The position numbers and the translations under genes are program-made. Positions 39,100-51,853 of a DNA stretch of 64,000 nucleotides are shown here, in pieces. This DNA is from Floccularia luteovirens (lineage: Eukaryota; Basidiomycota; Agaricomycetes; Agaricales; Squamanitaceae): positions 1,116,001-1,180,000 of the forward strand of contig VSJF01000007.1 in NCBI GenBank assembly GCA_009739215.1, in the 5' to 3' direction. The notes beneath the pieces are model-generated. The model made no database searches, had not been told where the DNA came from, and saw only the letters and a program-made list of their open reading frames with translations. The first letter of the stretch is position 1. The number at the start of each line of letters is the position of its first letter.

Positions 39100-42000
39100 A
39101 TGCTCCCAAATCAACTCAACCAACAAAATAATCTCGGTCCCCCCTCGTCTCTCCAATCTGCTTTACAGATGGACCCTAACCCGCATATCCAGCAGCAGCT
39201 TCAACAACAAGCTCAGCAACAACAACAATCCCAGGCCCCCACAACTCAGAGTGCTGCAAAACGTCGCCGCAAAGCGGACGCAAATGGCGACGACGCTCCA
39301 GCCGCATCTGAACCGCGAAGACTTCGACGGTCGCATGAAGCGTGTGCAAGATGTAGGAGCAAGAAAATAAAGGCAAGTCCCGTCGGTGTCGCCCGACGGC
39401 AACTTCCATCCTGGCCACTCCTTCTAACCGTCCTCGTCGTCTAGTGCGACTCTAAGCATCCCAGGTGTACCGCCTGCGCGACGGCGGGTACTGTATGCCA
39501 CCAGGAAGACAGGCATCGCCAGACTCTCACCCCTCGCGGTCACACAGAGCACGTCGAGCACCAGCTTGCCCAGTGCGATGCTCTCCTCAAGCGACACATC
39601 CCTGGCTTCTCCCTCGAAAATCTTGACGAGATCCTTGTCAGGGAGGGCATTGACCTCGGCTCCATAGCCCCTCCTACTCTGACTGCAATCTATGGTAATT
39701 CTGATAACGCCATCAGACCTATTTCGTTCCGGCCCGACGCTGGTTCATCTGGTCCAACTCAGCAGTCACAGCCGCCTAAAGGCTACCCTCCAATGTATCA
39801 ACATATGATGCATCCGGGCTACCCTCCCCATATGATGCCATACGGAGCGCCTAGCCCCTATCATCTTCCCCTACCACCTCCGGGATACAATCCCCAAATA
39901 CATCCTGCATTCCAGCAACCTCCACCCAACGCGCCATATCCGCCTTTACCCCAACCTCCTCCGCCACAAGCCGTTCCTCAGCCGCAGTTACAGGCTCCGA
40001 ACCAACAACAGTCCCAAACTCCTCAGCAACAATCTCAGCCGAAAACAAACTCTACAAAAGGGACAGATCCTAATGGCAACGATTTATCCAATACTGAAGC
40101 ACTTGCCAGAAGCTTTGGTGTATCTGCGTCTATCGTAAACGAAATGAGTTTAGGCCCAGGACCCATCGACAAGGAAGACCTCGCTGTCGGCTCAAACGGA
40201 TTGACTTCTGGTCGTGATCGTACAGTTTCCGAGGCTACGGTGCCTCGCAATGTATCCACCTGGGTCTCTATCCCTGTGAGACGTAACTCATCCGCATCCT
40301 CTACCACTCCCAACACACTCTCACTTCCTGGGCCCACCTCAACTGCACCGATTGTCCAGGTATGGTTGCCCAAGGACCGCAAAATGGTGCAACACATTGT
40401 GGAAGTGTATTTCACTCGACTTAATTTCCATCGTCCAGTCTTTGCACGTAAAGATTTCGAAAAGATTATAAATGATTTGTACGACAGCAGAACAATATCA
40501 CATGATCCCGGATATGTCTGCAGCATTTATCTAATCCTAGCTCTAGGAACTCTGAGCGAACTGAATCACCGCGCAGTCAAGGCTGATGTTGATAACAAGG
40601 CCGAAGTTGTTCATCACCTTGGTTCTGCTATGGCTAAAAAGCTTATGCCTTATGATTGGCCTGAACATGATGAATTTTTTGAATTAGCACTTGGTGTTAA
40701 GCCTGATCTTCGTGTTACTATCAGCAGCCTCCAGGCTCTTATCCTTTTGCATTGGTATCTCTATACGGAGGTAAGCAAGCTATCTACCATCATGCGTACA
40801 TCGCTGACATTGGGTATATAGCGTCAAGGACGTACTCTGTGGCGCCTTGTCGGCAGCCTCGTCCGTCTATCAATCGAACTTGGGCTCCATCATGACCCTA
40901 CAACACAATACCACCCACTTCCACCCCCACAGGATGGGAATCCCCCTCCTGCACCGCAGTGTCTCTTTTCCGAGGAGGAATGTCAGCTGCGGATACGTCT
41001 TTGGGGAATTGTTCTTGTTCATGATCGTGGCACATCAATTCTCCTCGGACGTCCACTTGCCATTGCCCCGTCGGATTCCAATACACCCCGCCCGATCAGA
41101 CCCATGAAGCATTCTCACCTCGATGATTTTTCGGAGCATTTTGAATTATCCCATCCTGTTACTGAGATCCAGGCGGACATAATCAACTCTTTGTATGCTC
41201 CCAAAAAACAGCCGACAGATATCATGATGCGTAACGCAACTAGGATCATCAAGAGCATGCTCGAATTCAGGAGGAGCATGCCTGAAAGGTATAAACCCTA
41301 CTTTAGTGGTACCAACGATTGGCCCTTGGAGAAACGGAGTAAACTGGTCCAGGAAATCACCGAAGATGAAGGATTGACGCTTTTGAAGATAGGTATCTGT
41401 AGGATCCTGCTGTTGCGAGCTCTGTTTAGTACCAAAGATCTCTACTACCCCCACCGTGGCAAAGCGCTCGACGATGGTAAGCTTAATTCCCAAGTCCATG
41501 TCCAATGTTACCTTGACTAACACTTTCTTAGCGATCATAACTTCTCACAACATCATAATCGTTCATAACCAGCTTATACGATTCCCTGATACCGCATTTT
41601 TCACTTCCCCCATTCCTCTTCACATTTCAGCCATGGTCATTCTCTATGGGCAGATGTCCAAACGAGAGGTTCTTTCTCATAGTACAGCCGTCGAGGACAT
41701 CTGCCTTGCTCTTGACATGCTGCCACGGTTCCGTTGGCGCTGGGAACGCAAGGATGTCAACGGCGGACACCCCCTCATCTCAAAACTTGCGGAACGCGTC
41801 TTGAACGTCGACCTACACTCGGTCGTTCCATCCAGCCCGCAAATTCTTTTGTGCGAAATAGATTGGAGTGAAGATTCTCCGAACAAGTCTCCCCAAACGA
41901 AATCTCAACTCAGCACACCGACATTGACCCACAATAGTAGCAACGTAACCCACGCTAGTAGTCATCCAGTTTATGGCCCTCAGCCGCGCAACGTGAACGG

Positions 42001-42436
42001 AGGAGGTGCAGTACATACAAACAACGGTGGTAGTAGTAGTGGTGGGTCGACACCACCTGGCAACCTCGCAGACGTACCCGCACAGCTGTTCTATCCATTC
42101 TACCCTGAGAACCAGGTAGCCATACCACCCAATACTAATGGTGGTACCGGTGGTGCGGGAATCAGTACCAGTGGTAACGGAGCCCAACACCAAGACTATA
42201 ATCATATACTCGCAGCTGCGGCAACACAAGACGGTGCTTATGGGTGCCAGCCATCGCATGACTCGTTCATGTCAGAAGAACTAGATCCAAGGCATACGGC
42301 GCCACATCACGGAATGCAGATGTATATGAATGTGGTGAGTACCATTCCATTACTCTACTTCTGAAGATATACTCAAAGAAGTGAAAAATAGCAAGGTCAA
42401 CGGAGCGCGATGAGATACCCTGCTCAATCATCTTAG
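39100..42436 (+). CDS. Zn(II)2Cys6 transcription factor with fungal_trans domain
   Basis: Probable nuclear regulator; the target pathway is unknown. Five exons, starting at the ATG 39100 (the frame runs upstream only to a GTG). A Gln-rich head is followed by the binuclear cluster: CARCRSKKIKC, DSKHPRCTACATAGTVC, with canonical C-x2-C-x6-C-x6-C-x2-C-x6-C spacing. Then come HVEHQLAQCDALL (coiled coil), a Pro/Gln region, and the regulatory middle domain (VEVYFTRLNFHRPVFARKDF, LILALGTLSELNHRAVK, GRTLWRLVGSLVRLSIELGL). The C-terminal tail is Asn/Gly/Ser-rich. The intron inside the zinc cluster (39373-39444) is GC-AG with a strong AAG|GCAAGT donor. The last exon adds QGQRSAMRYPAQSS, with the stop at 42434-42436. 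Confidence 0.9.
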
Positions 42437-44177
42437 GAGCGATGAACCCTGATTTTGGACGTTCTTTCCCTCTGTTCTTCGCTGACTTTTTCCTGCTATC
42501 TGCTGTCGTATGTCCCGGTATTTTATATTCTCATACTCTTAATGCCTTCCGATCAGTGTACATCAGACCTGCCAAATGTCTCTTCAATACACCTATTTTT
42601 CCCATTTTCTGAATATTATAAATCTCCGCATTTCTTTCCAATGCCCTTTATATTCCATATACTTTTTCTTTCTTCATCCAATTCTAGCCTTATTAGTTGT
42701 TCTGTCTTTCTTCCTGGATATGTCTCTTTCTTTACACAAGTCTTATACTTGTCTTACTTGACTCAATCAATATATTGATATAAGAGTAAATTCTATTGTT
42801 TTTATGTGACTAGTAAATGTATAGTTATTGTCAGGAAATAAGTTTTGTATCAATATGGCCAAATAAGATGTTACAACTCACACATTACAACCATGGACTT
42901 CCATGGACTTAGTTTATATTTATCTGAAATAGACTCATAAAATTCTATAGTGTTTCAGATTATTGTATTAAAAATTCCACAGCAGTACTTAGTAATCTGC
43001 AGTAGCAGCATATTTATTATTAGTTATAGCCAAAGTGTATTTCAATAGCATCAATTCTGAGAGTATCCTTGTAAGGATTACCTTGGAAGTCCAACTTTCC
43101 ACAAATCATGATTTGGTTTTCAATAGTCTATAGAACAGTCTATAGTAACCTATAGATTTCTGCTTTTTTATAGATTACTCATTAGCAAAAAGGTCAAAAC
43201 CTTATCTTACCTGGTAGGTTAAGATTAGAAAGGCACATATCCAAACAAATGCAATACTCTCACAATAATATAGGTGTTATATGTTACTGCTATGCAAGTT
43301 GGTAAGACTGTTTGCAGTAGATTTCCCTGCTTGCACTTTCAATGTATATGATATGATTCTCACATCTTGGATTGCTAGTAGATTTTCCTAGTATGATATT
43401 GTTATGACCTTATCTGGACTACTGATATCTTCCTGGACTTTAGTACATGCATATACTGCATTCCTGCCTTGTTTCCTGCTTTCTTCATATGTTTCACCTT
43501 CCACTCTTCTATATGACTTGTTGTGCCTTCTTTATGACTAGTAGTAGCTTTGTATGACTTGTAGCTGACTTGTTGCTTATTCATCTAGCACACAATAGTG
43601 AGTCAAGTAGATATTATTAGTACATCTACATTTGTATTTAAGTAGTGTGAAACTACAGACAAGCCTTAGCTTGATCTAAGTTTCAAGTACCAATCTACTT
43701 TGATTAACACTCTGTTACTGCAATCTAATCTCTCTTCCTACTCTAGGACAGCTACATCAGCAAACTCCAGGTCCACTATGGATGCTATGGAGTGCTATAG
43801 AGCACTCTATAGCACTCCATAGCATCTATAGTAGACCCAGAGTTTGCTAATATAGTAATTATATATAACAGCAAGGGCAACGCCTTCTCTCTGAAAGCCT
43901 AAGAGTCTTCTGCTGTAACTGACCTCAGCAAGGCCCTGACAAGTGGCAATTAGAAACTCATGTAGTAGTATCTCCCACTACCACACTAGAGAAATCTAAC
44001 TAGCCATCTGAGATGCAAGTATTATATTGTACATATTAAAAGTGCACAAGAGGGAAATCAACTCTATTCCAAAAGCTATCCTAAACATGCATAGCAGTAA
44101 CAAAAGATCAAGCTAATCAATTGTCACTTCTACAAGCTCAACAAACCCCCAACTCCTTAACCACTACACTCATTTAT
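42437..44177. other. A/T-rich transition from gene block to repeat block
   Basis: 1.7 kb. The first 400 bp should hold the transcription-factor 3' UTR. From about 42,800 on the base composition becomes A/T-rich and CpG-poor, like the repeat block. There is no coding frame of substance. A strong palindrome lies at 43759-43848. The stretch 43580-43760 has a promoter-like look and may be an old LTR remnant, but no partner copy is seen. Confidence 0.5.
43759..43848. repeat. 90-bp near-perfect palindrome with a 2-nt loop
   Basis: The 44-nt arms pair around CA at 43803-43804. The innermost 22 pairs are perfect. Four mismatches occur further out (e.g. 43780/43827 and 43774/43833). It could form a hairpin or cruciform; it is not part of a recognised element. 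Confidence 0.9.
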
Positions 44178-44335
44178 TGTTGCAACAGCAACAATCACAT
44201 GACTGATTACATAATTGATCATGTGATGGAGTATGTGACTGATCATGTATCTCACACTCATATGCTCTATAGCATGTGATACTCACGAACATTCTATAAG
44301 CTTCTACAAGCTTCCATATGTAGTCATATGATATG
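44178..44335 (+). mobile_element. Left part of the 5' LTR of copia element B
   Basis: It starts TGTTGCAACAGC and resembles the start of the LTR of element A (TGTTGCGACAGC). It stops where element A begins and resumes at 50,076, so A is inserted in it. Confidence 0.75.
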
Positions 44336-44635
44336 TGTTGCGACAGCACAATCACATGATGGATTACATAATTCATCAGGTGATAAGTCAGATGATATGT
44401 CAGATGATATGTCACATAACTACACTCACATATGCCCCATGCCCTATGCATGGACCCTTATATGTAAATATGTACATACAGCTAGAACTGTATATAAGGA
44501 CACTCTTATGCAAATAGATCTCTTGTCCTATTCTATAGGTAGTAGTAGTAAGACTAACTGTAAGGTGTAAACTAAGTAAGCACAAGGTAAGACTTGAGTC
44601 TCTCCACTGTGTCACACACACATGAGTGCTCAACA
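44336..44635 (+). repeat. 5' LTR of element A
   Basis: 300 bp with TG...CA ends and a short TATATAAGGA stretch near 44,491. It matches 49771-50070 along its whole length. Confidence 0.9.
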
Positions 44636-44920
44636 GATTATGGGCCCCAGTTGTCAGTCTCAATGGTGCGCTTGTTGCTGCCTATGATAACGGTGACTTA
44701 AAGCTCTTACCTCTTGTGAAGTGACTCCCCCATGCTTCCTTGAATGGTAGAAGCATTAGTGGCTTGTCCACTCTATAAGTGATTGAGTCTGAATGTTGTT
44801 CATGACAATAAATCTATGTGAGCCTTATATGTCTTGACAGTGTCTCTACACTGAGTTGAACGTTGTGCTGATGCAACATTAATTTGTAGCTTGCCAACAA
44901 ACAACTTTAATCGAGATAAC

Positions 44921-45694
44921 ATGCAACACACTGTATTCCAAGCTGTTTCTTTTGTATTTGCTGGAGCACGTTGGCTTGAGTGAAAAAGTGCTATGACGAC
45001 CTACCTGCAACATGCAGCTGTATGGTCAGTAGTGTCTGGAACTCGCCATTGTCCATCACCAGAGAATCCCAATAGAGTCTCTGAGACTATGATCCTGCTG
45101 CAGCAGACATGGGATGACAAAAACAACACTGCACTTGGCAGTATAAAATTAAGATTATCCTCTGAGCTTAATTGGCTTGCCACTCATGATGGCTGTACCT
45201 CTAGTTGTGCTTTGTGAACTTGGTTAGTTGCTTGGTATGAGGATCATAGCTTGAGCACCACTTTGAAGCTCACGGAGGATGTAAAATTCTTCAAGCTCAG
45301 TGGTGGAGATCCTTAGGCAGATTTCTTCTGTCTTAGCAAGACATTTAGGAGACTGGCTGATGAAAACCTCACCATCCCTGAATTATTGCAGGCCCTATGG
45401 GCTATGGTGTCTGTACCACCCCATTGGCAAAATGTCAAAGCAACACTGCTGCAAAAATATATTACGCAGACCTTGACCCTACATGACATATCTGCTATGG
45501 TCCAAAATCTATATGATGCTCAGACAACTTCGATCTCTTCAAGTAGATCAGTGCATAGAGTAGTATGCCCAAACAACCCTGTACTTCTCTCGTCTATACC
45601 ATCAAACTCTAAAGAAGACTCTCCAGATGGTGGAAACAAGAAGAAGCAGCACAAGCGAGGGGGTAAAAAAACTCATGGAGAGAAAGAAAAATAA
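44921..45694 (+). pseudogene. Relic copia-type gag of element A
   Basis: Starts ATG 44921 (MQHTVFQAVSFVFAGARWLE), then has a TGA at 44981-44983, then continues in frame (KSAMTTYLQHAAVWSVVSG, TWDDKNNTALGSIKLRLSSE). After a break it goes on in 45386-45694 with LQALWAMVSVPPHWQNVK, a typical copia gag helix, and a Lys/Arg-rich end (KKKQHKRGGKKTHGEKEK). No zinc knuckle is seen. At least two stops or frameshifts inactivate it. Confidence 0.8.
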
Positions 45695-46321
45695 ATGGCT
45701 AAAAACAGTGATTTAGCATACTCCTCTGCTGCAAGAATGACTCCTCAGATGAGTAGTAGTCTGGCCATAGCTGGCTCTTCATCCTTTGAGGGTAGTTTGG
45801 AGATACCTAGGTCAGCTCCTACCCCTAAGCCTTCCTTTCTCTGGGAAAATCCCCACAAGTTTTATGCTCTGCCTATTGCTAGCACCTTCACAGGAGCACA
45901 GGTGTTGAAGCATCCCGAAACTCCATACCCTTCATTAAAGAGGAGTAGGGAACTTGTAGACCTTCAAGGTCTTCCTTGTCAGCCAAGACATCTCAGACCT
46001 CATGAGGAGACTTATTTGCTGCAAGAGAGGGTAGAACCTTCTACCTTTACTACAAGAGAAGAAGTACCAGAAGAGGTAAGTGAACCACCTGCCAAACATC
46101 TAAGAACCACCTCCCCTGAACCAGTGCATTATTTGGCACGATCTGATTCAAGTGATAGTGTATCCCCCGGTTCGGAGGTTGAGGACTGGGAATATCCATG
46201 TCCCACTAATGGTTGGACAGAGATGGAAGTTGATAAACAGATTGTGCAAGCTGCAGGCATTGAAAGAGTCTTAGAAGCTCTGGACGCCAGCAATGAGAGT
46301 GAAAGGCAAGTACCTCCTTAA
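45695..46321 (+). CDS. Unrecognised 208-codon open frame inside element A
   Basis: It follows the relic gag in the same frame directly after the stop codon at 45692-45694 (start ATG 45695). It is Pro/Ser-rich with blocks such as PSFLWENPHKFYALP, HPETPYPSLKRSRELVD, PAKHLRTTSPEP and an acidic SDSSDSVSPGSEVEDWE, then VDKQIVQAAGIERVLEAL. No protease, integrase or RT motif is present. It stays open while its neighbours are decayed. It may be the C-terminal half of a long gag, a linker, or a gene acquired by the element. Confidence 0.45.
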   Translation: MAKNSDLAYSSAARMTPQMSSSLAIAGSSSFEGSLEIPRSAPTPKPSFLWENPHKFYALPIASTFTGAQVLKHPETPYPSLKRSRELVDLQGLPCQPRHLRPHEETYLLQERVEPSTFTTREEVPEEVSEPPAKHLRTTSPEPVHYLARSDSSDSVSPGSEVEDWEYPCPTNGWTEMEVDKQIVQAAGIERVLEALDASNESERQVPP

Positions 46322-49300
46322 TACTCCAAAGTGATCCAAAGTTGATCATGACATACAGCGCCCTCTTCAGTGAGTAAACTGAACAGCTAGCAGTAACTGG
46401 GCAGACCTTTATTTATCCTGTCACATGTATCCTTTGTCTAATGATAAAACTTTGTTTAATGATGCTCAAGTTGATTAGGAAAAGCAGAAAGCTCCAATTT
46501 ATATAATCATTAGAGATCTTTTTAGATTAAGTCACATAAATGAATAATATGGACTTTGTTGAAGCATAACACTAGCTCCAAAGTATCTAATAGTTATCGC
46601 AGTTTAATTCAAAGACTTGCTTGAGAACTATTACCAGACTGACTCATTACAAGTAGTTATACCACTGAATAAGCATAGTGATAAAGGAGAGTTGATCTCC
46701 AAGGAGATCCTTTTCTACTCAATGATTGAGCTGCTACTTGCTCTCAAAGAGTTCTCTCTGTTGAAAAGACAAGAGTATATTAATGATGACATAGCATGTC
46801 TCTTTCTCTAATGAGAAATATAAAAGTATGCTTTCTTAATCTAGCATTGGTGAAATTCATAATGGTGATGCTGCTTTGAGTGCAAACATTCCATTGCTTA
46901 TTGATATCTCCTATTTTTTAATAGTTGAGATTGTCTCCCATTATCATAGTTGATGACTTTATCATAGATGATTGGATTCTCTACTATAGAGACTCTGAGA
47001 GTATTTGAGCACAGATGAAAATCCACATCTTTAGAATTGAAACAGATCATCCATTCTGTCACAGTATTGCTCTGGGGAAAGCTAAATGCATAAGACTTTC
47101 CTTCTCAAGCTTGAAACACAGCTTCTGCATTGGTCAACTATACTGACATTTAAGCAGATTTCATTATCACAAGTATCAAAGTAGAATCTCTCCCTTGATG
47201 ACTACAATTAGTCTCATGCTTGTGGCACTATACCAAGCTGCCTATGCATTTATCTACTTGAAGGGGTGTATTACGAAATGAACCAATACTTTGCTAATCG
47301 GTGAAAGAGGTAACCACTATTTGATGCATAACTCACATGACACAGTATCACTAGATTGCTGCATTTCTTGTGCAATTTTGGCAGCATATAAATTGACCAG
47401 AAGACTTAAGTGGCCTAGCGTATTGCCCATACTTTATATCCAAATACTGATGGAAGTCAAAGCAACTTTAAATGATCTAAATCTAAATGGTTAAGATTGG
47501 AAATTCTTTCTATCTCAAATCTTATTGAAGTGGATTCAACTATTGTCTCTCTGTTAATTGCAGATGATTTAATCACTCCAAGGAGTTAATGACGATTTTT
47601 GAACACCCAGAAATGGAGATATGGACTATTGCCCTAAAAAGCAAATCCACAACAATAACTCTCACTTAAAAATCCAAATCTGAAACGAGCAAATTTACAT
47701 CATAAGATAAGATCCACCCATGATGGCTTTGAGTTATCTCGCCCTCTCACAAACATTTGATTTTCTATTGAATCCGATATCCAAACATTAAACTTAGGGA
47801 AATACCTAAGACAATTGGTTGAGAACTTAGTTGATTGTTTGACTAAAAAAAAAAAAATTACTTGTCACAAAAAATTCTCTCAATTCATCCCAAGGACACC
47901 AACATTCTAATCCATAGGAGAGTCTGACAAGACTCCTATCCACTTTAGTCTCCCAACAGGAATATCAGCACTATACCAAGCTGCTGCAGATATGGATATA
48001 ATTCGCAGGTCGCTAAAATACTTTGCACCTTGCTAGAGTAATCCAGGTTGAGACATAGAAAGCTCCCTAGTCATGAAAGTGATTTATGATATGGTCGCAT
48101 AAAACCTTTGATTTAATTACTGGATTCAGGTTTCAGAGTCTATTGACAAGGAATTTACCAGAAAAACCACTCTGGAAATAGGCAAAGAAACGGCATCCTG
48201 TCCTTTCCAGCCAACCTTGCTCATACTAAATGTTGACTCCCTGATAATATCACTAGGAGATGGATTTTGTATTTTTTACAATAAGCCTACTAGCTCAGGA
48301 TGAGGGGTGAACAGACTTTGCACTCACAGCTCCGAGCGCAATAATTAAAGCTTTGCATCGTCGATATTTCCACCATTTGGTTCACACCATTTTTATGCAA
48401 ATCTAAGTCATTAGTTCTTGATGCAGATAGAGAAATTCACACTACTCTATTCTTGCTCAAATGAAATGTTTACTGGATAAAATACCTATACCAAGGTTGA
48501 GGATGATAAGAAGAACAAATGATGCAAGTGACTATGTCCGATAGTTACAACAAATGCATGACTCTATCACCAGATATCTCACACTTTAAAGAAGCTACTA
48601 AACTTCTAAGATATGCTAGAAGAAATCAAAAGATATGATGTCAAGGACATAAAGGAAGTAAATCTTTATGCAGCTCATTACTATGAAGTGCAAAAGAAAT
48701 ACTTGATAGATTATTGATGAGATCTTGACTCTCATAATCTAGTACAAACATGTCTGTCTTGTCACCCACAAGAGGTTGTTGACTATGACTTAATCGTCCA
48801 GACATTGAGTCTTCTCCTAGACTCATAAACAAGAAGTTAAGAGAATTAGAAAGTAAAGATCTATAAGACCTAGATTGAGATTGATACTAATGACGTTACT
48901 CTGTCTCCACCATCAGAGGTGTTGAATGGCTCACTTAATTGTTTGAGATTTATCTTGTCTCTCTAGACCACCTTAAAAATCTTGAAATCAAGTCTTATTG
49001 GTAAAAGCTATATCCAATCTGGAAAGACTTTAAAAACAATATAGCAAATCAGCACTAAAGACTATAAACTAACAAGTTGAAATCTAGTCAATACTCAAGA
49101 TAACACCCGATAATACTAGGGTCAAATCTAGCTGCAGATTTTAAGAAATGTATCAAACTATACTGGGCATTGGAGGTCCATAATCCTTGTAAGCCCCATT
49201 TCAAATGTGTTTTAGCCTTTTAACATAATGTTGTGATTGCTGCTCTTAGCACATTTGCTGACAGAAATAAAAGTGCACTCCTGATTCTCTACTAAGGTTG

Positions 49301-49770
49301 CCCAATAGGTGCTGACTTGCTTGAATTCTTGCTTGACTTTGTTGCAGAAATCACAAACTTGGTATTGAGTTTCCATTCAGTAAATTAAGCTGATTAGATC
49401 GCTTCCATTGTCTTATTTATCTTTTCTCTAAGAGTGAAGTGCCACTTACTGCTCCCTGGACTATCATACTGCTGATTTGATTGCACTTGCTTAATAAGAC
49501 ACAAAGCAGCTCTGCTTGAAGACACATTCACAGGTTGCTGAAATACTTTGTACCTTGCTTGAATATTTGTAGACTTGGCTTGCATCCTTTTAACTCAGTT
49601 GCACTTCGAAATATTCCGAATGCTTGTATATGCTCATCTTGCTGATTCAATCACAGACTAGTAGCACTAAGCCTAGGTGATCTGGTTGCTGACTAAATAC
49701 TACATATTATCTACTTAGGACCTAAATGATTCAAGTATTCTCATCATATAGTATACTAAGTGAAGGGGTG
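46322..49770 (+). pseudogene. Heavily decayed interior (former pol) of element A
   Basis: 3.4 kb where copia pol would be expected. It is full of stops in all frames and no RT or integrase motif could be read with confidence. Assignment to pol is by position between gag and the purine tract. Confidence 0.5.
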
Positions 49771-50070
49771 TGTTGCGACAGCATGATCACATGATGAATT
49801 ACATAATTCGTCAGGTGATAAGTCAGATGATATATCACATGATATGTCACATGACTACACTCACATATGCCCCATGCTCTATGCATGGACCCTTATATGT
49901 AAATATATACATATAGCTAGAACTATATATAAGAACACTCTTATGCGAATAGATCCCTTGTCCTATTCTATAGATAGTAGTAGTAAGACTAACCATAAGA
50001 TATGAACTAAGTAAGCACGAGGTAAGACTTGAGTCTCTCCACTATATCACGCACATATGGCTGCTCAACA
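49771..50070 (+). repeat. 3' LTR of element A
   Basis: 300 bp, TGTTGCGACAGCATG...CTGCTCAACA. It is preceded by the purine tract and followed by the target duplication ATATG. Confidence 0.9.
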
Positions 50071-50075
50071 ATATG

Positions 50076-50272
50076 TTAGTGTACACTTGCATGGACTATT
50101 GTATGTAGGTGTACAAACACCAATTATGTATATAAGTAGAGCTACTGGACCTTATGTCCTTTGTTGAATTTACTTCATAGTAGTCAGTACTAGTTCTAAG
50201 TCCCTAAAGTTCAAGTAAGCATAAAGGTAAGAACAGTCCCCTTTACTATGTGATATAGGGTGCTACTCAACA
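50076..50272 (+). mobile_element. Right part of the 5' LTR of element B
   Basis: It continues 44178-44335 after element A and ends CTACTCAACA. Together they make an LTR of about 355 bp. Confidence 0.7.
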
Positions 50273-50534
50273 GGTTATGAGCTCTGGTGCCAGTCTCAAT
50301 GGCGTGCTCATTCGCTGCCTATGATGACTAGAACTGGTTCCTTATCTTTGATGAAGTGACTCTCTGGAGACTCTCTTAACCAGGTAGAGATCCAGTGTTG
50401 TCCACTCTATCAAGTGGCCTTAATTGTTATAGTTGACTTTATCAACTCTATGCAAGCCCTTCTTGTTGTTGCAGTGCTCTTGTAGTTGCTGTGTTAAACA
50501 TTGTGCTGATGCTCTTAATCAAAGCTCACCAATA
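50273..50534 (+). mobile_element. Primer-binding site and leader of element B
   Basis: Opens with GGTTATGAGCTCTGG (50273-50287), a copia-type half-tRNA primer site. Its sequence (CAGTCTCAATGGCGTGCTC, GCTGCCTATGATGAC, GTCCACTCTAT) parallels the leader of element A at 44636-44900. It ends CAATA, where LTR F begins. Confidence 0.75.
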
Positions 50535-50951
50535 TGTTGAAGTTCAAACTGAACTCTGCAATTGTACTACTGTAAGCAGTCAGATACAATGCAAGAAACC
50601 CTCTAAAATATGTTCAAACAAGTGTAATATGAGTAACTTTGTTTTCAGCAAGTATCTAGTATCTATCTCTAGATACATAAGGAAAGCGCACTTGTTTGGC
50701 CCTGTTGTACCCAGGAAACCATAAGGCGTGATAAATAGTGTCCACTATATCGCGTTTGAGTGTTTTGCAACACTCAGTGGACCTACAACTACAAAACAAA
50801 AGCAGAAACATTAAGAAATGTAAACTAAGTGTAAAAGTGCGAAATGAAAGTATTTTACTAATGCCACTATTGTGGCATTTACATTAAAGTGCACAAAGTG
50901 CGAACTAATACTTTACTAATGCCTGTGTTATGGCATCTACTAACTTTAACA
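50535..50951 (+). repeat. LTR-like repeat F, left copy (417 bp)
   Basis: TGTTGAAGTTC...ACTTTAACA, with TG...CA ends. A nearly identical copy in reverse orientation lies at 52620-53036. CAATA precedes it at 50530-50534. Confidence 0.85.
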
Positions 50952-51853
50952 GTGTTATGAACCAAATGTTGATAATAAGTCCATTAGATCAGACAACCAT
51001 GTCCTGGAGTATCCAGTGTATGATTGGGAGGTCCCTAGCTTGCCAAGGCAAAGACCCAAACAAATTGTACACAGACCACCCATTCCTTTCCATAGGAGTG
51101 AAGGACTTGATGAAGCCCCAACTTCCCCTGTGTCTCCAAACAGGGAATATTAATACTTGTCTCCACTGTCACCAAGACCAAGGAGTGCAGCTGATGATAT
51201 TGAGTACATGTGTTGTTAAAGAACAGAAATGCCTCAAAGGCAATTTGTTCCTAGACAAGAACTGCACTGAAAGGTTCGAGTTGTGGTTGGACTAAGAAGT
51301 CCTTGGGGTACAGCACTTCCATCTGCAATTCCTAAACTATCACCTGTAGAATAAGTAATAAAATGTATAAAGACAATTGCTTTTAAAATAGAATGTTTGT
51401 TTTTAGAAACTTAAGTAATAAGAACTTATCAAGGTAATATTTGTTCTACTTCAAAATGTTTCTTTTATAGATCCGAAGCAATTAGGTCTTGGTTTCGAAG
51501 TTTCAAATTCTATCTTCAAGATCTGCAGGACTTGTAAACAAGGTAAACAATGATAGTAGTGGTTTGAAAGATAATCAATAAGATCCTTTTAGAATAGAAC
51601 AAGATATCAAAACTGAGATTTGCCTTTTGGATACCAAAGTGAAGAGAAAAATTAACTGCTTTATTATTCTGTTTTGAGCCCTATTTATACCTACTATGAT
51701 ACAGTAAGGTACTTGAAATATAAAATTTTACCATGAAATTTTTTAAAGTGATCATACTAGTGAAGAATTTTAAAACAGGAGATCAATTGCACTCTCTTCA
51801 TAACTATTCGCAGCATCGTTACTTGTAATCATAATCACCAAGTACTTCCTAAT
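50952..51853. pseudogene. Decayed sequence between F and LTR C1, with a broken coding relic
   Basis: At about 51003-51350 the plus strand reads as one frame with a few stops: VLEYPVYDWEVPSLPRQRPK, VHRPPIPFHRSEGLDEAP, then after a TAA PLSPRPRSAADDIEYMCC, and later QRQFVPRQELH and SAIPKLSPVE. It is Pro/Arg-rich and may be the linker of an old retroelement polyprotein. The rest (51360-51853) is A/T-rich and unassigned. Confidence 0.45.

Larger units (their letters stand above)
44336..50070 (+). mobile_element. Decayed Ty1/copia-type retrotransposon A
   Basis: Two 300-bp LTRs (44336-44635 and 49771-50070), both TGTTGCGACAG...CTCAACA, about 90% alike by eye. A perfect 5-bp target duplication ATATG flanks it (44331-44335 and 50071-50075). 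After the 5' LTR is a primer-binding site (ATTATGGGCCCCAG, 44637-44650) that fits an internal part of initiator tRNA-Met, as in copia. A purine tract (GAAGGGGTG, 49762-49770) directly precedes the 3' LTR. The interior has a gag relic, one open frame of 208 codons and a heavily decayed region. The LTR divergence and many stops mark an old, dead copy. Confidence 0.9.
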
